64,000 nt of DNA from JABMPJ01 sp964345005 (GTDB lineage Bacteria > Verrucomicrobiota > Kiritimatiellia > UBA8416 > JABMPJ01): the NCBI GenBank assembly GCA_964345005.1, contig CAYFPQ010000001.1, forward strand, positions 1-64,000. The letters run 5' to 3'. A program made the translations under genes and the position numbers. Shown piece after piece: positions 26,414 through 35,131 of this stretch. Under the pieces are notes generated by a model, which did no database searches, was not told the origin of the DNA, and worked only from the letters and a program-made list of their open reading frames with translations. The stretch's first letter is position 1. Every line of letters starts with the position of its first letter.

Positions 26414-26444
26414 TTGACGTAATAGTATCGTTTGATACTATTAC
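26414..26444 (+). promoter_or_regulatory. Fic promoter with overlapping perfect palindrome
   Basis: A TTGACG box (26414-26419) and a TACTAT box (26436-26441) are 16 bases apart. Between and over them lies the perfect inverted repeat GTAATAGTATC (26419-26429) / GATACTATTAC (26434-26444). Transcription would start close to the ATG at 26448, giving a leaderless mRNA; no Shine-Dalgarno is present. A bound dimer would block the polymerase. Confidence 0.55.
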
Positions 26445-26447
26445 ACC

Positions 26448-27434
26448 ATGACATGGGGGATGACATCTCTGACGGTCTCGGCGGATGTGCTTGGACTGAT
26501 AGCCCGCATAGAGCGGCTCATAGGAAAGGTGGAAGGGCTTCAGCTTGCGCGATCTGTCCCGAAATTGCGCCAGAAGAATCGCGCACGTTCTGTGAGGGGA
26601 TCAACAGGCATAGAAGGCAACTGCTGCACCGTTGAGCAGGTAGAGGCCATCATGCGTGGTGAGCCGGTGGCGCTTTCAAGAAAGGAGCAGATTGAGGTAC
26701 GTAACGCGCTCGATGCATACGCCGCCTTGCCGGATTTTGACCCACTTTCGATAGACTCTCTTCTAAAGGCGCATACCATCCTCATGGGTAACGGGATCAT
26801 GCTGGCCCCGGGATCTTTCCGCAGGGCACCGGTTGAGGTGTACATCACAGAGGTCGAGACACGGCCGATGCTGAAGTGGCAGAGCGTCGAGTCTGCCATC
26901 CGGGCTCTTTTCGGCTACCTGGGGCAGAGCAAAGACGCTATGCTTATAAGGTCGATCCGCTTCCATTTTGAGTTTGCAGACATCCATCCTTTCATGGATG
27001 GCAATGGTCGTGTGGCCCGTCTGTGGCAGACGCGGCTGCTTATGGAGGAGCATCCGATCTTCGAGTTTCTTGACGTAGAGTCCATGGTCTTCGATGCGCG
27101 CGAGGAGTACTACCGACAGATCCGGCTTACGCAGGAGCGTGGCGATGTCGAAGGATTCGCTCTGTTCATGTTGAAACATATCGAGCAATCTCTGTCGCGT
27201 TTGTGGGAAGACAGCTACACGATTCCCCGTAGTTATGAGGACCGAGTCTTCATCGCACGTGCAGCATTTGCAGAAGAGGTCTTCTCACGAAAGCAGTACT
27301 TGCAGCTGTTCAAGACCATCTCAGCGGCTACCGCCAGCCGTGATCTGGCCACGGCGACGCAAGAGGGGCTTCTTGCTCGCGAAGGCGACAAGCGTACCGC
27401 CGTGTACCGGTTTGTCTCTTCGCCCCGCCTTTGA
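26448..27434 (+). CDS. Fic-family AMP transferase
   Basis: 328 residues. The active-site motif is HPFMDGNGRVAR at 180-191 (HxFx[D/E]GNGRxxR), and the inhibitory helix motif STGIEG (52-57, [S/T]xxxE[G/N]) lies N-terminal of the core, so the class is self-inhibited with the helix in cis. The flap strand is around VEVYITEV. The C-terminal part is helical and ends in a winged-helix-like region. Fic enzymes attach AMP (or another nucleotide) to hydroxyl side chains of target proteins. It sits between two ATPase genes, divergent from a DUF4143 ATPase and convergent with a DUF234 ATPase. The ATG at 26463 is an alternative start. Confidence 0.9.
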   Translation: MTWGMTSLTVSADVLGLIARIERLIGKVEGLQLARSVPKLRQKNRARSVRGSTGIEGNCCTVEQVEAIMRGEPVALSRKEQIEVRNALDAYAALPDFDPLSIDSLLKAHTILMGNGIMLAPGSFRRAPVEVYITEVETRPMLKWQSVESAIRALFGYLGQSKDAMLIRSIRFHFEFADIHPFMDGNGRVARLWQTRLLMEEHPIFEFLDVESMVFDAREEYYRQIRLTQERGDVEGFALFMLKHIEQSLSRLWEDSYTIPRSYEDRVFIARAAFAEEVFSRKQYLQLFKTISAATASRDLATATQEGLLAREGDKRTAVYRFVSSPRL

Positions 27435-27520
27435 CCTTGAGGTCACTGGGGCTTAACGCTTGATTCGAGGACCGGCCCCAGCTTCCCAAAGACCCCCAAA
27501 TACGCATAGTTGTTCTCTGG

Positions 27521-28951
27521 CTAGGTGAGATGAGGGAGCAGATCGGATGCTGTTACGACGGGAACATCTTGCGACTGTTCGCCGGATATACTCAAGGCAA
27601 ATACAAACGGATGGATGGTGGTGTACTCACTGGCCAGGGGTAAGCGGGCAATCTTCCGGTCAAGCTCGGTCTTCAGTCGGCGTAGTTCAGCATGTGTCGC
27701 ACTGCGCTTCACTTCCCCGACAAGCAGCGACCTGCCATCGTCTGATTCTGCCAGTACGTCTATCTCCATGGGTTTGCGATCGGATCCGGGTCCCCACCAG
27801 CGGGCCGCCGTTCTCCACTCTGTATCTGCCACTGAGATTCTCGGCACGGCTTGTCGAACCAGTCCTTCCCATATGGCGGCTTCATGCTGTGGTAATGATT
27901 TCTGTATGTCTCGTCGCACAGCACTCAATTCTCCCGCACCGAGGCGCGAACGGTTCGGGTCTACGAAACGGAACCAGAATGAGAGGAAGGGGTCACTGAT
28001 GGAGTAGAGTGTGGACTTACTCGAACGGCGATCATGTCCAAATGGGATGTCGCGCTGCAGCAGCCCGAGCTGGAGCAGTCGTTGGACGGGCCGCGTCAAC
28101 GATGTGGCCGGCTTGCTCAGTCTGCCCGCGACTTCCGAGAGTCTGTGACAGCCTTGGCCCACCGTAGCCAGGATGGAAGAAGCTTGCACGGTATCGCGCA
28201 TATCGTCGGCCAAAAGCCTGACCGGCTCCTGGTGGAGCACGCCGAGCGGATCCAGAACTAGAGATTCAACCGCTTCCCAGAGAGAGTCGAAATCCAGAGC
28301 CAGTTCCCAATAGCGCGGGATGCCGCCCCACACCGAGTAGGCAGAGACCAGTTCGTCCCAGGCTTTCGTGCCGAAAGCCCGGCTGAGCCAAGCGGCACCG
28401 AGTGGTTCAATCTTCAGAATCTCTCTTGCACGCCCGTAGAGAGGCTCAGATTCATCGAGAACCAATCCCTGCATCATGCGCTGAGACGAGCCGCACAAAA
28501 TGAGATGAGTGGGCTTGTCTGCGAAAGCGTCGATGTGCTTCTGGAGGATGCTTGGTAGTTCGCTACTAGCTTCGACCAGGTAAGGAAACTCATCGATTGC
28601 GAGTGTCGCTCCATTGGGGGCATCGTTCCACCATCGTGTCAGGAGTGCACCCCAGTCGGGGTAGCTCACATCGTTGAAACCGGGAAGAGCGGATCCGATT
28701 GCCTCGGCGAGAGCGTTGCGCTGCAGATTGGCCTCGCGCCGGTCTCCGACATAATAGACGCTATTCTGCTTCGGTAGCACCTGTCTGAGTAGGCGCGACT
28801 TCCCGCAGCGTCTGCGCCCGTAGAGACAACAGAACGAGCCCTGGCCTCCGCTCAGAGCACGCTTCAACCTGGTGCGCTCATTATTTCTATCGAGAAAAGG
28901 AAGCCTCACACCCCACCTCACAGATTTGTTGGTATTATGCTTTTGAAACAT
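27521..28951 (-). CDS. AAA ATPase with C-terminal DUF234 domain
   Basis: 476 residues. A typical archaeal-type P-loop: FCCLYGRRRCGKSRLL (Walker A), ATLAIDEFPYLVEAS (Walker B), LILCGSSQRMMQ, then GGIPRYWELA, a winged helix (GRLSKPATSLTRPVQRL), YSISDPFLSFWFRFV and a PD-(D/E)xK-like end (EIDVLAESDDGRSLLVGEVKRS). This is the DUF234 branch related to the DUF4143 ATPases. Its biological role is not established. The annotated ATG at 28951 lies in a palindrome; a start further in (near the conserved GVRLPFLDRNNE) is possible. Confidence 0.88.
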   Translation of the reverse strand: MFQKHNTNKSVRWGVRLPFLDRNNERTRLKRALSGGQGSFCCLYGRRRCGKSRLLRQVLPKQNSVYYVGDRREANLQRNALAEAIGSALPGFNDVSYPDWGALLTRWWNDAPNGATLAIDEFPYLVEASSELPSILQKHIDAFADKPTHLILCGSSQRMMQGLVLDESEPLYGRAREILKIEPLGAAWLSRAFGTKAWDELVSAYSVWGGIPRYWELALDFDSLWEAVESLVLDPLGVLHQEPVRLLADDMRDTVQASSILATVGQGCHRLSEVAGRLSKPATSLTRPVQRLLQLGLLQRDIPFGHDRRSSKSTLYSISDPFLSFWFRFVDPNRSRLGAGELSAVRRDIQKSLPQHEAAIWEGLVRQAVPRISVADTEWRTAARWWGPGSDRKPMEIDVLAESDDGRSLLVGEVKRSATHAELRRLKTELDRKIARLPLASEYTTIHPFVFALSISGEQSQDVPVVTASDLLPHLT

Positions 28952-28970
28952 TATGCGCTATACGCATAAT
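28950..28970. promoter_or_regulatory. palindrome overlapping the start of the DUF234 ATPase gene
   Basis: ATTATGCG and CGCATAAT are perfect inverted arms around CTATA. On the minus strand the last arm overlaps the start codon (CATAATG). A TTGTGT box lies 17 bases upstream of the CATAAT. This repeats the layout of the Fic promoter at 26,414: a palindrome within a few bases of the start. Confidence 0.5.
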
Positions 28971-29126
28971 ACACACAAGAACAGAAAAATAGATCCGGCA
29001 AAAAGGTCTGTCCACAACACAAGAAGCAACAAGAAGCATACTCGTTGACTTATCTGACGTGAAGGCGCAGAATCAACTTTGTCGGTGGTGTTAAATGCTC
29101 CGATTGGTGAAACATGGATGGTTACA

Positions 29127-29357
29127 ATGATAGATAGAATTGCCATATCCCCAAGCGTGTGTCACGGAAAGCCTGTGATTCGCGGGACGCGTGTGCTTGT
29201 AGGTAACATTCTGGGAGCGTTGGCCGGAGGGGATAGCATTGAGCGGATACAGGAGGACTATCCCGGCATCACGCGTGAAGATGTCTTTGCGGCACTACGT
29301 TTTGCGGGTGAGTTGACGAAGTTTGAGGAAGTCGCCGGCGACCTGGCACCTGCATGA
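29127..29357 (+). CDS. DUF433 antitoxin-like protein
   Basis: About 76 residues from MIDRIAISPSVCHGKPVIRG, then TRVLVGNILGALAGGDSIERI and YPGITREDVFAALRFA, a textbook DUF433 helix-turn-helix protein. These are usually the antitoxin of a pair with a PIN-like DUF5615 protein, which indeed follows with a four-base overlap (ATGA). ATG at 29118 is also in frame. GGATGG lies six bases before the chosen ATG. Confidence 0.85.
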   Translation: MIDRIAISPSVCHGKPVIRGTRVLVGNILGALAGGDSIERIQEDYPGITREDVFAALRFAGELTKFEEVAGDLAPA

Positions 29358-29707
29358 GATTTCTTCTGGACGAGAACTTCCCACGAACGGCAGTGGACCT
29401 CCTCGAATCACTTGGGCATGAGGTGCATGATTTCCGCTAAGAAGGGCAGGTGGGAGCTCCCGATCAGGATGTCATGCGGCTAGCCATCGACCTGAATGCC
29501 GTTCTTCTCAGCACGGATAAGGACTTCTTTCATACGGTGCCGTTTCTCTTCGCGAGTCACCCGGGCGTTATTGTTGTCGCCTTGTCTCAGCCAGATCGCG
29601 AATCCATTCTGAGACGTCTTCAGTGGGCGCTTTTACAGATCGGCACGATAACTCAATCCAAGGTCTACCTTGTCACTGATAGGCGGCTATACGTCCGGAA
29701 CTCCTGA
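29354..29707 (+). pseudogene. DUF5615 PIN-like toxin, split by an in-frame stop
   Basis: The frame begins MRFLLDENFPRTAVDLLESL, has a TAA at 29438-29440 after HDFR, and continues in the same frame as EGQVGAPDQDVMRLAIDLN and VLLSTDKDFFHTVPF to a TGA at 29707. The first Asp (LLDENFP) and the DKDF acidic pair that build the PIN-like active site are both present but on opposite sides of the stop. One substitution would restore a 117-residue protein. Either the toxin is inactivated, the stop is a sequencing error, or it is read through. Confidence 0.8.
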
Positions 29708-29709
29708 CG

Positions 29710-29927
29710 ATCTCGGTTCTTACCCCAGGCTATGACGTTGAACCCCGTTGGGCTCCTCTCGACCCAACACACAACCTGCACCCCAGCGGGGTGCCACGCC
29801 ATAGCCCGGCGAGCATCGCCGGGGGGCAGGCGATACAAGGCGACAGAAGGTCAGACGACAGAAGGTCCGTCCCCAATCGCTACCCAATCGCTATTTCCCC
29901 AATATCGCGACCCCAATATCGCGAGGA
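29710..29927. repeat. interspersed repeat with nested tandem microduplications
   Basis: No gene. The first part holds repeat-like inverted segments (CCCCGTTGGGGCTC is followed by CCCCAGCGGGGTGCC and CATAGCCCGGCGAGCATCGCCG). After CGACAGAAGGTCAG (14 bases, twice from 29841) come CCCAATCGCTA twice (29872-29893) and the 14-base CCCCAATATCGCGA twice (29897-29924). The segment ends at the stop codon of the membrane protein on the other strand. The GACAGAAGGTC[T/C]GTCCC motif recurs at 21,283 and, as AAAAAGGTCTGTCC, near 29,000. Confidence 0.7.
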
Positions 29928-31064
29928 TCAATAATGCTTCGCGTAGGGCGTGTCAGTGGTCAGCCTGTAGAACACGTCCAGCGCAACGGCATTCGCAACG
30001 CTCATGCCGACAAACGCAGGGAAGAGGTTTTTCGTCATGACGACCCACGGTAAAACGACAGCGAACTGAATAAACGCAATGCCCAGGAAGAACAGCAGTG
30101 GCCGAATAGCTTCTGCGACAACCTTTCGACGGCGGGTGCGCACCACGGCCAGAGAGATCACGAGCCCGACTGCGGGTATGACCAGAGCGGGCCACACACG
30201 TGTCATCAACATGAGATCATAGGCACGAAGCGACTCGACAATGCGCGGCCCCTCTATGGCAAAGTCGCGCAAATATCCTGCGCGACCTTCCCCGTGTAAC
30301 TTGCCTCTCAACCTATGGATGTGGAAGAGAGCCCAAGGAAGCTGGGTACAGAACGTGATGCCCAGAAACAGTAGCCGCTTCTTCCAGGTCGCCCTATTGG
30401 ACCCAGTGAAGGAGAGAATAGCCCAGCCGACAGGGAACGCCAGAGAGGCGGCGGCAGGCTCTTTCACAAGCATGAACGGACAGGCCAGCAGCCAGCATAC
30501 TAGTGCCGGAACGGCGACGTGACGAAGCCCTTTTCCTTGCGCGATCAAACGGTCGGTGAGAAGCATGAAAAACAGGTAACCAGATCCAAAAAGCACCATC
30601 CAGGATTCCTGTCCCGAGACCTCCGCGAAAACGGGGACTACAGGAGGAGAGAACATGAGAACAAGAGGTGCTGCAATAGCCAGCCACCGTCTCTTCACAT
30701 AGAGGCAAGACAGTCCATATACAGCGAAGCCCGCAAGCGCTAGCGACATCCAATTGGCATGCCAAAAGATGTTAGGCTCTCCTCGCCCAATCCTGTAGAG
30801 TAGGTAACCTACTATCCAGTACATGGGGCGGGAGCGGCTCTTATCCAAGCCCATGAGCGTGTTTACGGTCGGCGACGCGTCGAGCGCTCTGAAATCTCTC
30901 CGTATCCGTTGAGCGTCATCCAGAATACTCCAGTGAGGTCGCTTCAGGAATGGGGCATGCACAGCCAGCGCGAGGGCAATGCAGAGCGCGAGGGCAATGC
31001 CATGTCGTCTACAACAGTCTGATGTGAAATGACGAATGCGCGCTTGGGGCGACAGTTGCCTCAT
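29928..31064 (-). CDS. multi-pass membrane protein, probably a GT-C-type glycosyltransferase
   Basis: About 378 residues with roughly nine to ten predicted membrane helices (for example ALALCIALALAVHAPFL, IFWHANWMSLALAGFAVYGL, VIPAVGLVISLAVV). After the first helix is HWSILDDAQRIRRDF, in the position where GT-C enzymes carry an acidic external loop (an Asp-Asp here). No specific family was recognised. The ATG at 31064 overlaps the upstream methyltransferase stop as ATGA, so the two genes are translationally coupled. The gene's end falls in a repeat block. Confidence 0.6.
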   Translation of the reverse strand: MRQLSPQARIRHFTSDCCRRHGIALALCIALALAVHAPFLKRPHWSILDDAQRIRRDFRALDASPTVNTLMGLDKSRSRPMYWIVGYLLYRIGRGEPNIFWHANWMSLALAGFAVYGLSCLYVKRRWLAIAAPLVLMFSPPVVPVFAEVSGQESWMVLFGSGYLFFMLLTDRLIAQGKGLRHVAVPALVCWLLACPFMLVKEPAAASLAFPVGWAILSFTGSNRATWKKRLLFLGITFCTQLPWALFHIHRLRGKLHGEGRAGYLRDFAIEGPRIVESLRAYDLMLMTRVWPALVIPAVGLVISLAVVRTRRRKVVAEAIRPLLFFLGIAFIQFAVVLPWVVMTKNLFPAFVGMSVANAVALDVFYRLTTDTPYAKHY

Positions 31065-31906
31065 TGTTCCCTGATCTCCCATGCTTTCCGCTTTCTGAAC
31101 AGAAATTCGTTATTGCCAAAACCGACATCTGGAGCTCTCACCTTATTCTGGTCAAATCCTAGGTTCTCGAAAAATGACCTGATCCTGGTTGGAGTGGCTA
31201 CCTCGTAAGGATATCCTCCCAGCCAATCTCGCCAGTCGTGCAAGAGAGACATCCCTCGCTTCTTCTTGTGTTCCCTGTATCGTTTCCCAGGGGCTCTCAG
31301 CCTGACAACATCAAGCAGCAGCCCTGCAAAGAAGAAAGTGGGGTAGAAGGCTGCTGCCATGCACGCCTTTCCAAAGCGATTTGCGCAATAGGCCTTCTTC
31401 ACAACTCTCCAGAAGGCGGAGACAGCCCCCTGGTCATTGTAGATTGCAATGTAGAGATGTCCTCCGTAAGCCACGGGCAAGTGTGCGTTGTATAGGGCCT
31501 GCCACATAGCGTCGGTGTGGTGCAATACGCCCCATGCGTAACAGATGTCAAACTGCGCGAGGCGTTCCATGTATGGTCGGTCCAGTACGGATCCTTGTTC
31601 TATGTCCCAGCATGGATCGTCGGGGAAGAAGCGCTCCTTCAGCTCTCTGGAACATTCAACAGATTGAACGTCATAGTCAAAGGAGTGAACTCTTGCTCCC
31701 AGTCGTCGCGCGGCCAGACTGAAGAGACCAGAGCCTGAACCAATGTCGAGAAACCGCTTGTTCCTGAGGTCATCGACACCGAGAAAACCGCAGAGAGATT
31801 TTTCTGCTTCGAGGATTCGTTCCTCCGACAGCACGGAAAGGAAGCTCCGCCAATTCTTCCCAAACTGGAAACGTTTGTCTGCGTCGATTTCCACTCCAAA
31901 ACTCAT
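31061..31906 (-). CDS. class I SAM-dependent methyltransferase
   Basis: 281 residues from the ATG at 31906, which has GAGGAAG seven bases upstream; a longer frame to 31984 has no ribosome site. Motif I is FLDIGSGSGLFSLAA, the acidic end of strand 2 is in VHSFDYD, and motif IV region is FDICYAWGVLHHTDAMW, a typical class I methyltransferase. The second half includes a membrane-like stretch (AAAFYPTFFFAGLLLDVV) and basic residues, unusual for this class, perhaps for membrane association. It likely methylates a sugar or lipid-linked intermediate. Coupled to the downstream membrane protein. Confidence 0.85.
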   Translation of the reverse strand: MSFGVEIDADKRFQFGKNWRSFLSVLSEERILEAEKSLCGFLGVDDLRNKRFLDIGSGSGLFSLAARRLGARVHSFDYDVQSVECSRELKERFFPDDPCWDIEQGSVLDRPYMERLAQFDICYAWGVLHHTDAMWQALYNAHLPVAYGGHLYIAIYNDQGAVSAFWRVVKKAYCANRFGKACMAAAFYPTFFFAGLLLDVVRLRAPGKRYREHKKKRGMSLLHDWRDWLGGYPYEVATPTRIRSFFENLGFDQNKVRAPDVGFGNNEFLFRKRKAWEIREQ

Positions 31907-32172
31907 CCGTGCTTCCTCATCAGAGGCCGGGAACTGATGCAGCTTGGCCACTGTGTTGCCGGGCGTAACAGCTGGCAGCCTCAAGCCGAAATACCCCGCT
32001 GTACGCTCTACAGAAGGTAGGGCTTCTGCAGATTGTGGTCAAACGGTAAAGGCCTGACAAGACACAGTCATTGCTGAGAATCGATGTGGAGGATGAGGGC
32101 ACCGAGACTGGCAAAATGGATTGAGCGTGAATGGGTAACATGGTACACCTGATCGAACTGAAGGGGTTGAGA

Positions 32173-33180
32173 ATGGCCACCGAGAACCAAGCAAGAACAG
32201 TAACTGACGAAGCACAAGCTACCGCGCTCAGTATCGTGGCTCCCGTGTACAACGAAGCCTCCTCCATTGCCGAGTTCGTGAAGAGAGTTTTGGATACGAT
32301 GGAGGGACTCAAAGAACGTGCGCTTGAGATCATCCTTGTAGACGATGGCAGCTCAGACAATTCGCTGGAAATTATGCAATCGCTGGCCCAGGCTCATGAC
32401 CAGCTGAGGGTGATGGAGCTAAGACGCAACTACGGCCAGACGGCGGCATTGCAGGCAGGAATGGATGCGGCCAAAGGAGCCATCATCGTCACGATGGACG
32501 CGGACCTCCAGCATTTTCCGGAAGAGATTCCTTCGTTTCTTCAGGAGATTAAGAGAGGTGCCGACATGGTCTGTGGGTGGCGTCGCGAGCGGGCCGAAGG
32601 GGTAATCCGTCGTTGGCCTTCCAAGGTGGCAAACTACTTGATCCGCAGAATAAGTGGACTACAAATACACGATTTTGGCACTACCTTCCGCGCCTATCGT
32701 GCCGCCATTATCAAGGACATTCGGCTATACGGTGAGTTCCATCGTTACATTCCAGTCCTTGGTAAGGGCGTCGGCGCACGGATCACGGAGATTCCCATCA
32801 AGAACATCATACGTCCTTCTGGTGCGAGCAATTACGGACTGGGTCGCACTTTCGGGGTATTTCTGGACCTGATCCTGCTCTCATTTCTGGTGAAGTACAT
32901 GGATCGTCCGATGCGCATTTTCGGCAAGATCGCGAGCGTAGCATTCGGATTTGCTTCAGCTATTCTTGTTGGGTTGTTCATCTACGGCGTCATATACAAT
33001 GTTGCCGCAGTGCGCGAACGAAGCGGCTGGTACCTCATGTCGATCATGCTCTACCTCGCCGCTGTCCAGATTTTGCTCAGCGGGATTCTGGCCGAAATCC
33101 TGGTCCGCATCCACTTCGGTCAAGGCGATCGTCGGGTCTATCGTGTCCGCGAGGAATGGAGTGCAAGGGAGACGGACTGA
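32173..33180 (+). CDS. GT2 polyprenyl-phosphate glycosyltransferase (GtrB-like)
   Basis: About 335 residues. Motifs LSIVAPVYNEASSI, IILVDDGSSDNSLE, ELRRNYGQTAALQAGMDAA and TMDADLQHFPEEIP are those of the DPM1/GtrB family. Two C-terminal membrane helices (IASVAFGFASAILVGLFIYG and an LYLAAVQILLSGILAEILV segment) anchor it. The ATG at 32173 has AAGGGG nine bases upstream; ATGs before it lie in less conserved sequence. It sits two bases before asnB, an operon start that reads outward from a bidirectional promoter region at 31,907-32,170. Confidence 0.88.
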   Translation: MATENQARTVTDEAQATALSIVAPVYNEASSIAEFVKRVLDTMEGLKERALEIILVDDGSSDNSLEIMQSLAQAHDQLRVMELRRNYGQTAALQAGMDAAKGAIIVTMDADLQHFPEEIPSFLQEIKRGADMVCGWRRERAEGVIRRWPSKVANYLIRRISGLQIHDFGTTFRAYRAAIIKDIRLYGEFHRYIPVLGKGVGARITEIPIKNIIRPSGASNYGLGRTFGVFLDLILLSFLVKYMDRPMRIFGKIASVAFGFASAILVGLFIYGVIYNVAAVRERSGWYLMSIMLYLAAVQILLSGILAEILVRIHFGQGDRRVYRVREEWSARETD

Positions 33181-33182
33181 CG

Positions 33183-35126
33183 ATGTGCGGAATTGTAGGT
33201 CTGTTCTCTCCTGGTGGCGAGCTGCCTCACCGCGATCTCTGGCCTGACCTCGTCAACCATCTGCAACACCGCGGCCCAGATGAGGGGGCATGGTGGGCAG
33301 ACGGCCCTTTCTTCCTGGGGCATCGGCGGCTGTCGATCATCGACATCGAGGGCGGCGGTCAACCTATGGCAAGTGGTGATGGGCGATTGGTTGTTACGTT
33401 CAACGGCGAGATCTACAATTACATTGAAGTCCGAGACGAACTGGAGGCCCTTGGCCATACATTCCAGACGCATTCAGACACGGAGGTCCTTGTCCACGGC
33501 TATCGCCAATGGGGGGTAGATCTCCCAACTCACCTGACCGGTATGTTTGCATTTGCGATTGCCGATCGCGAGCTTGACGAACTCTATCTTGCGCGGGACC
33601 GATTTGGTGAGAAGCCACTCTATATTGCCCGACAGCACGGCTATCTGATGTTCGCTTCCGAGCTGAGACCGATCACTGCCCTGCCTGACCTGCCGCGCGA
33701 ACTGGATATTGATGCGCTGGGCTGCTATCTGAGCCTGAACTACGTTCCAGGGAGCGCGACTCTGCTTCAGAGTGTACGTCGCATTGCTCCAGGGAGCTGG
33801 TTGCTGGTTACGGCGACTGGCGAACGCGAGGGCCGCTACTGGGAGCCCTCTCCCCAAGTCGAAATCAAGCCGACCGCGTCGCTGGATGCCATGATGGAGG
33901 AGTGGCGCCACCATTTCGACAATGCGGTGCGACTCTGCTTGAGGAGCGATGTACCGGTAGGTATCTTTCTTTCCGGCGGGATGGACTCATCGCTCGTGGC
34001 CGAGTCTGCGGCGCGGCAGGGCCGTCTTTCGGACGCGTATGTCATCGATTTCGAGGAACAGAGCTATGGCGAGTACGGAGCGGCCAGTCATGTTGCGGAG
34101 AGGCTGGGGATTCCCCTCCACCGCACCACGCTCACCCCGGATGCACTGGTCGACTTCCTTCAGCTTGTTGAGCATGCCGACGATCCGATGGCGGACTCTT
34201 CTTCGCTGCCGGTTTACGTACTGTCGCGTTTTGCACGGCAGGGCAACAAGGTCGTGTTGGGTGGAGATGGCGGAGACGAGCTGTTTGCCGGTTACCTGAC
34301 GTACCGGGCCAGCCTGATGTTCGAGCGGGTATTTCTCTGGCTGCCACAAGTCTTGCGTACCGGGATCGCCAGAAGTGCGCTGATGTTGCCGACCAGTGAG
34401 GGCAAAGTGACGTTCTCCTACAAGCTTCGTCGACTCCTCCGGGCTGTCGATCTTACTGTGGGACAGGCCCATCTCTCGTGGAATGGCACTTGGCTCCCGA
34501 AGGAGGCCGGTCAACTTGTGGGCCACGAATACCGGCATCGCGTGCAGGGCGCATTGGCCAGACATGTACAGCATGTTGGTTTGGGTTCCAAACGTCCCTC
34601 TCTCTCTGAACTCCAGGTTGCCGACACGCAGGAGTACCTTCCAAACGATATCTTGACCAAGGTGGACCGCATGAGCATGGCTCATGGACTTGAAACGCGC
34701 GCGCCGTTCTTGGACTGGCAGTTGGCGGAGTGGGCTCTGAGACGCCACGAGTCCAACAGGATTGGTGCCGGTGGTGAGCTGAAGACGGTTCTGAGGGAAG
34801 CCGCGCGCAGAACCTTCGGTCCCGATGTAGGAAACCGCCCGAAGTGGGGCTTCAGCATTCCAATACACGCTTGGATACGCGGTCCCATGGCTGATATGAT
34901 CAGTGAACTGCTGGATCCGAAAGCGGTGGATCAAACCGGTGTTTTGGATGCGACAGGTGTTTCGAAAGTAGTGGAGGATCACCAGCTTGGACGCCGCTCT
35001 TACGGGTTTGAGCTTTGGGGCTTGGCCGTCCTGATGGCCTGGTACAATTCGAGAGTGAAGGCACGCCCCGTCGCACCCCGTGGAGGTGCGTTGGTAGAGC
35101 GCCGTTTCCACCGGACTGGATTCTAG
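33183..35126 (+). CDS. asnB: asparagine synthase-type amidotransferase (glutamine-hydrolysing)
   Basis: 647 residues. Starting MCGIVGLFSPGG, the catalytic Cys2 is the first residue after Met removal. The Ntn glutaminase domain has RLSIIDIEGGGQPM and FNGEIYNYIE, and the synthetase domain has the PP-loop SGGMDSSLVA and GGDGGDELFAGY. It transfers glutamine nitrogen to an adenylated acid. In glycan loci such AsnB-like proteins often make a carboxamide on a uronic acid, which would fit here, by inference. It follows the GT2 gene by two bases. Confidence 0.9.
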   Translation: MCGIVGLFSPGGELPHRDLWPDLVNHLQHRGPDEGAWWADGPFFLGHRRLSIIDIEGGGQPMASGDGRLVVTFNGEIYNYIEVRDELEALGHTFQTHSDTEVLVHGYRQWGVDLPTHLTGMFAFAIADRELDELYLARDRFGEKPLYIARQHGYLMFASELRPITALPDLPRELDIDALGCYLSLNYVPGSATLLQSVRRIAPGSWLLVTATGEREGRYWEPSPQVEIKPTASLDAMMEEWRHHFDNAVRLCLRSDVPVGIFLSGGMDSSLVAESAARQGRLSDAYVIDFEEQSYGEYGAASHVAERLGIPLHRTTLTPDALVDFLQLVEHADDPMADSSSLPVYVLSRFARQGNKVVLGGDGGDELFAGYLTYRASLMFERVFLWLPQVLRTGIARSALMLPTSEGKVTFSYKLRRLLRAVDLTVGQAHLSWNGTWLPKEAGQLVGHEYRHRVQGALARHVQHVGLGSKRPSLSELQVADTQEYLPNDILTKVDRMSMAHGLETRAPFLDWQLAEWALRRHESNRIGAGGELKTVLREAARRTFGPDVGNRPKWGFSIPIHAWIRGPMADMISELLDPKAVDQTGVLDATGVSKVVEDHQLGRRSYGFELWGLAVLMAWYNSRVKARPVAPRGGALVERRFHRTGF

Positions 35127-35131
35127 GTGTT

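Noticed and set aside
27435..27520. Possible terminator between the Fic and DUF234 genes
   Set aside because: No convincing stem followed by a T-run was found in this short interval.
28958..29146. 62-residue hydrophobic minus-strand frame
   Set aside because: It overlaps the promoter palindrome and the DUF433 start, has no ribosome site and no similarity.
33987..35111. 374-residue frame antisense to asnB
   Set aside because: The sense strand has full amidotransferase motifs; the antisense frame matches nothing.
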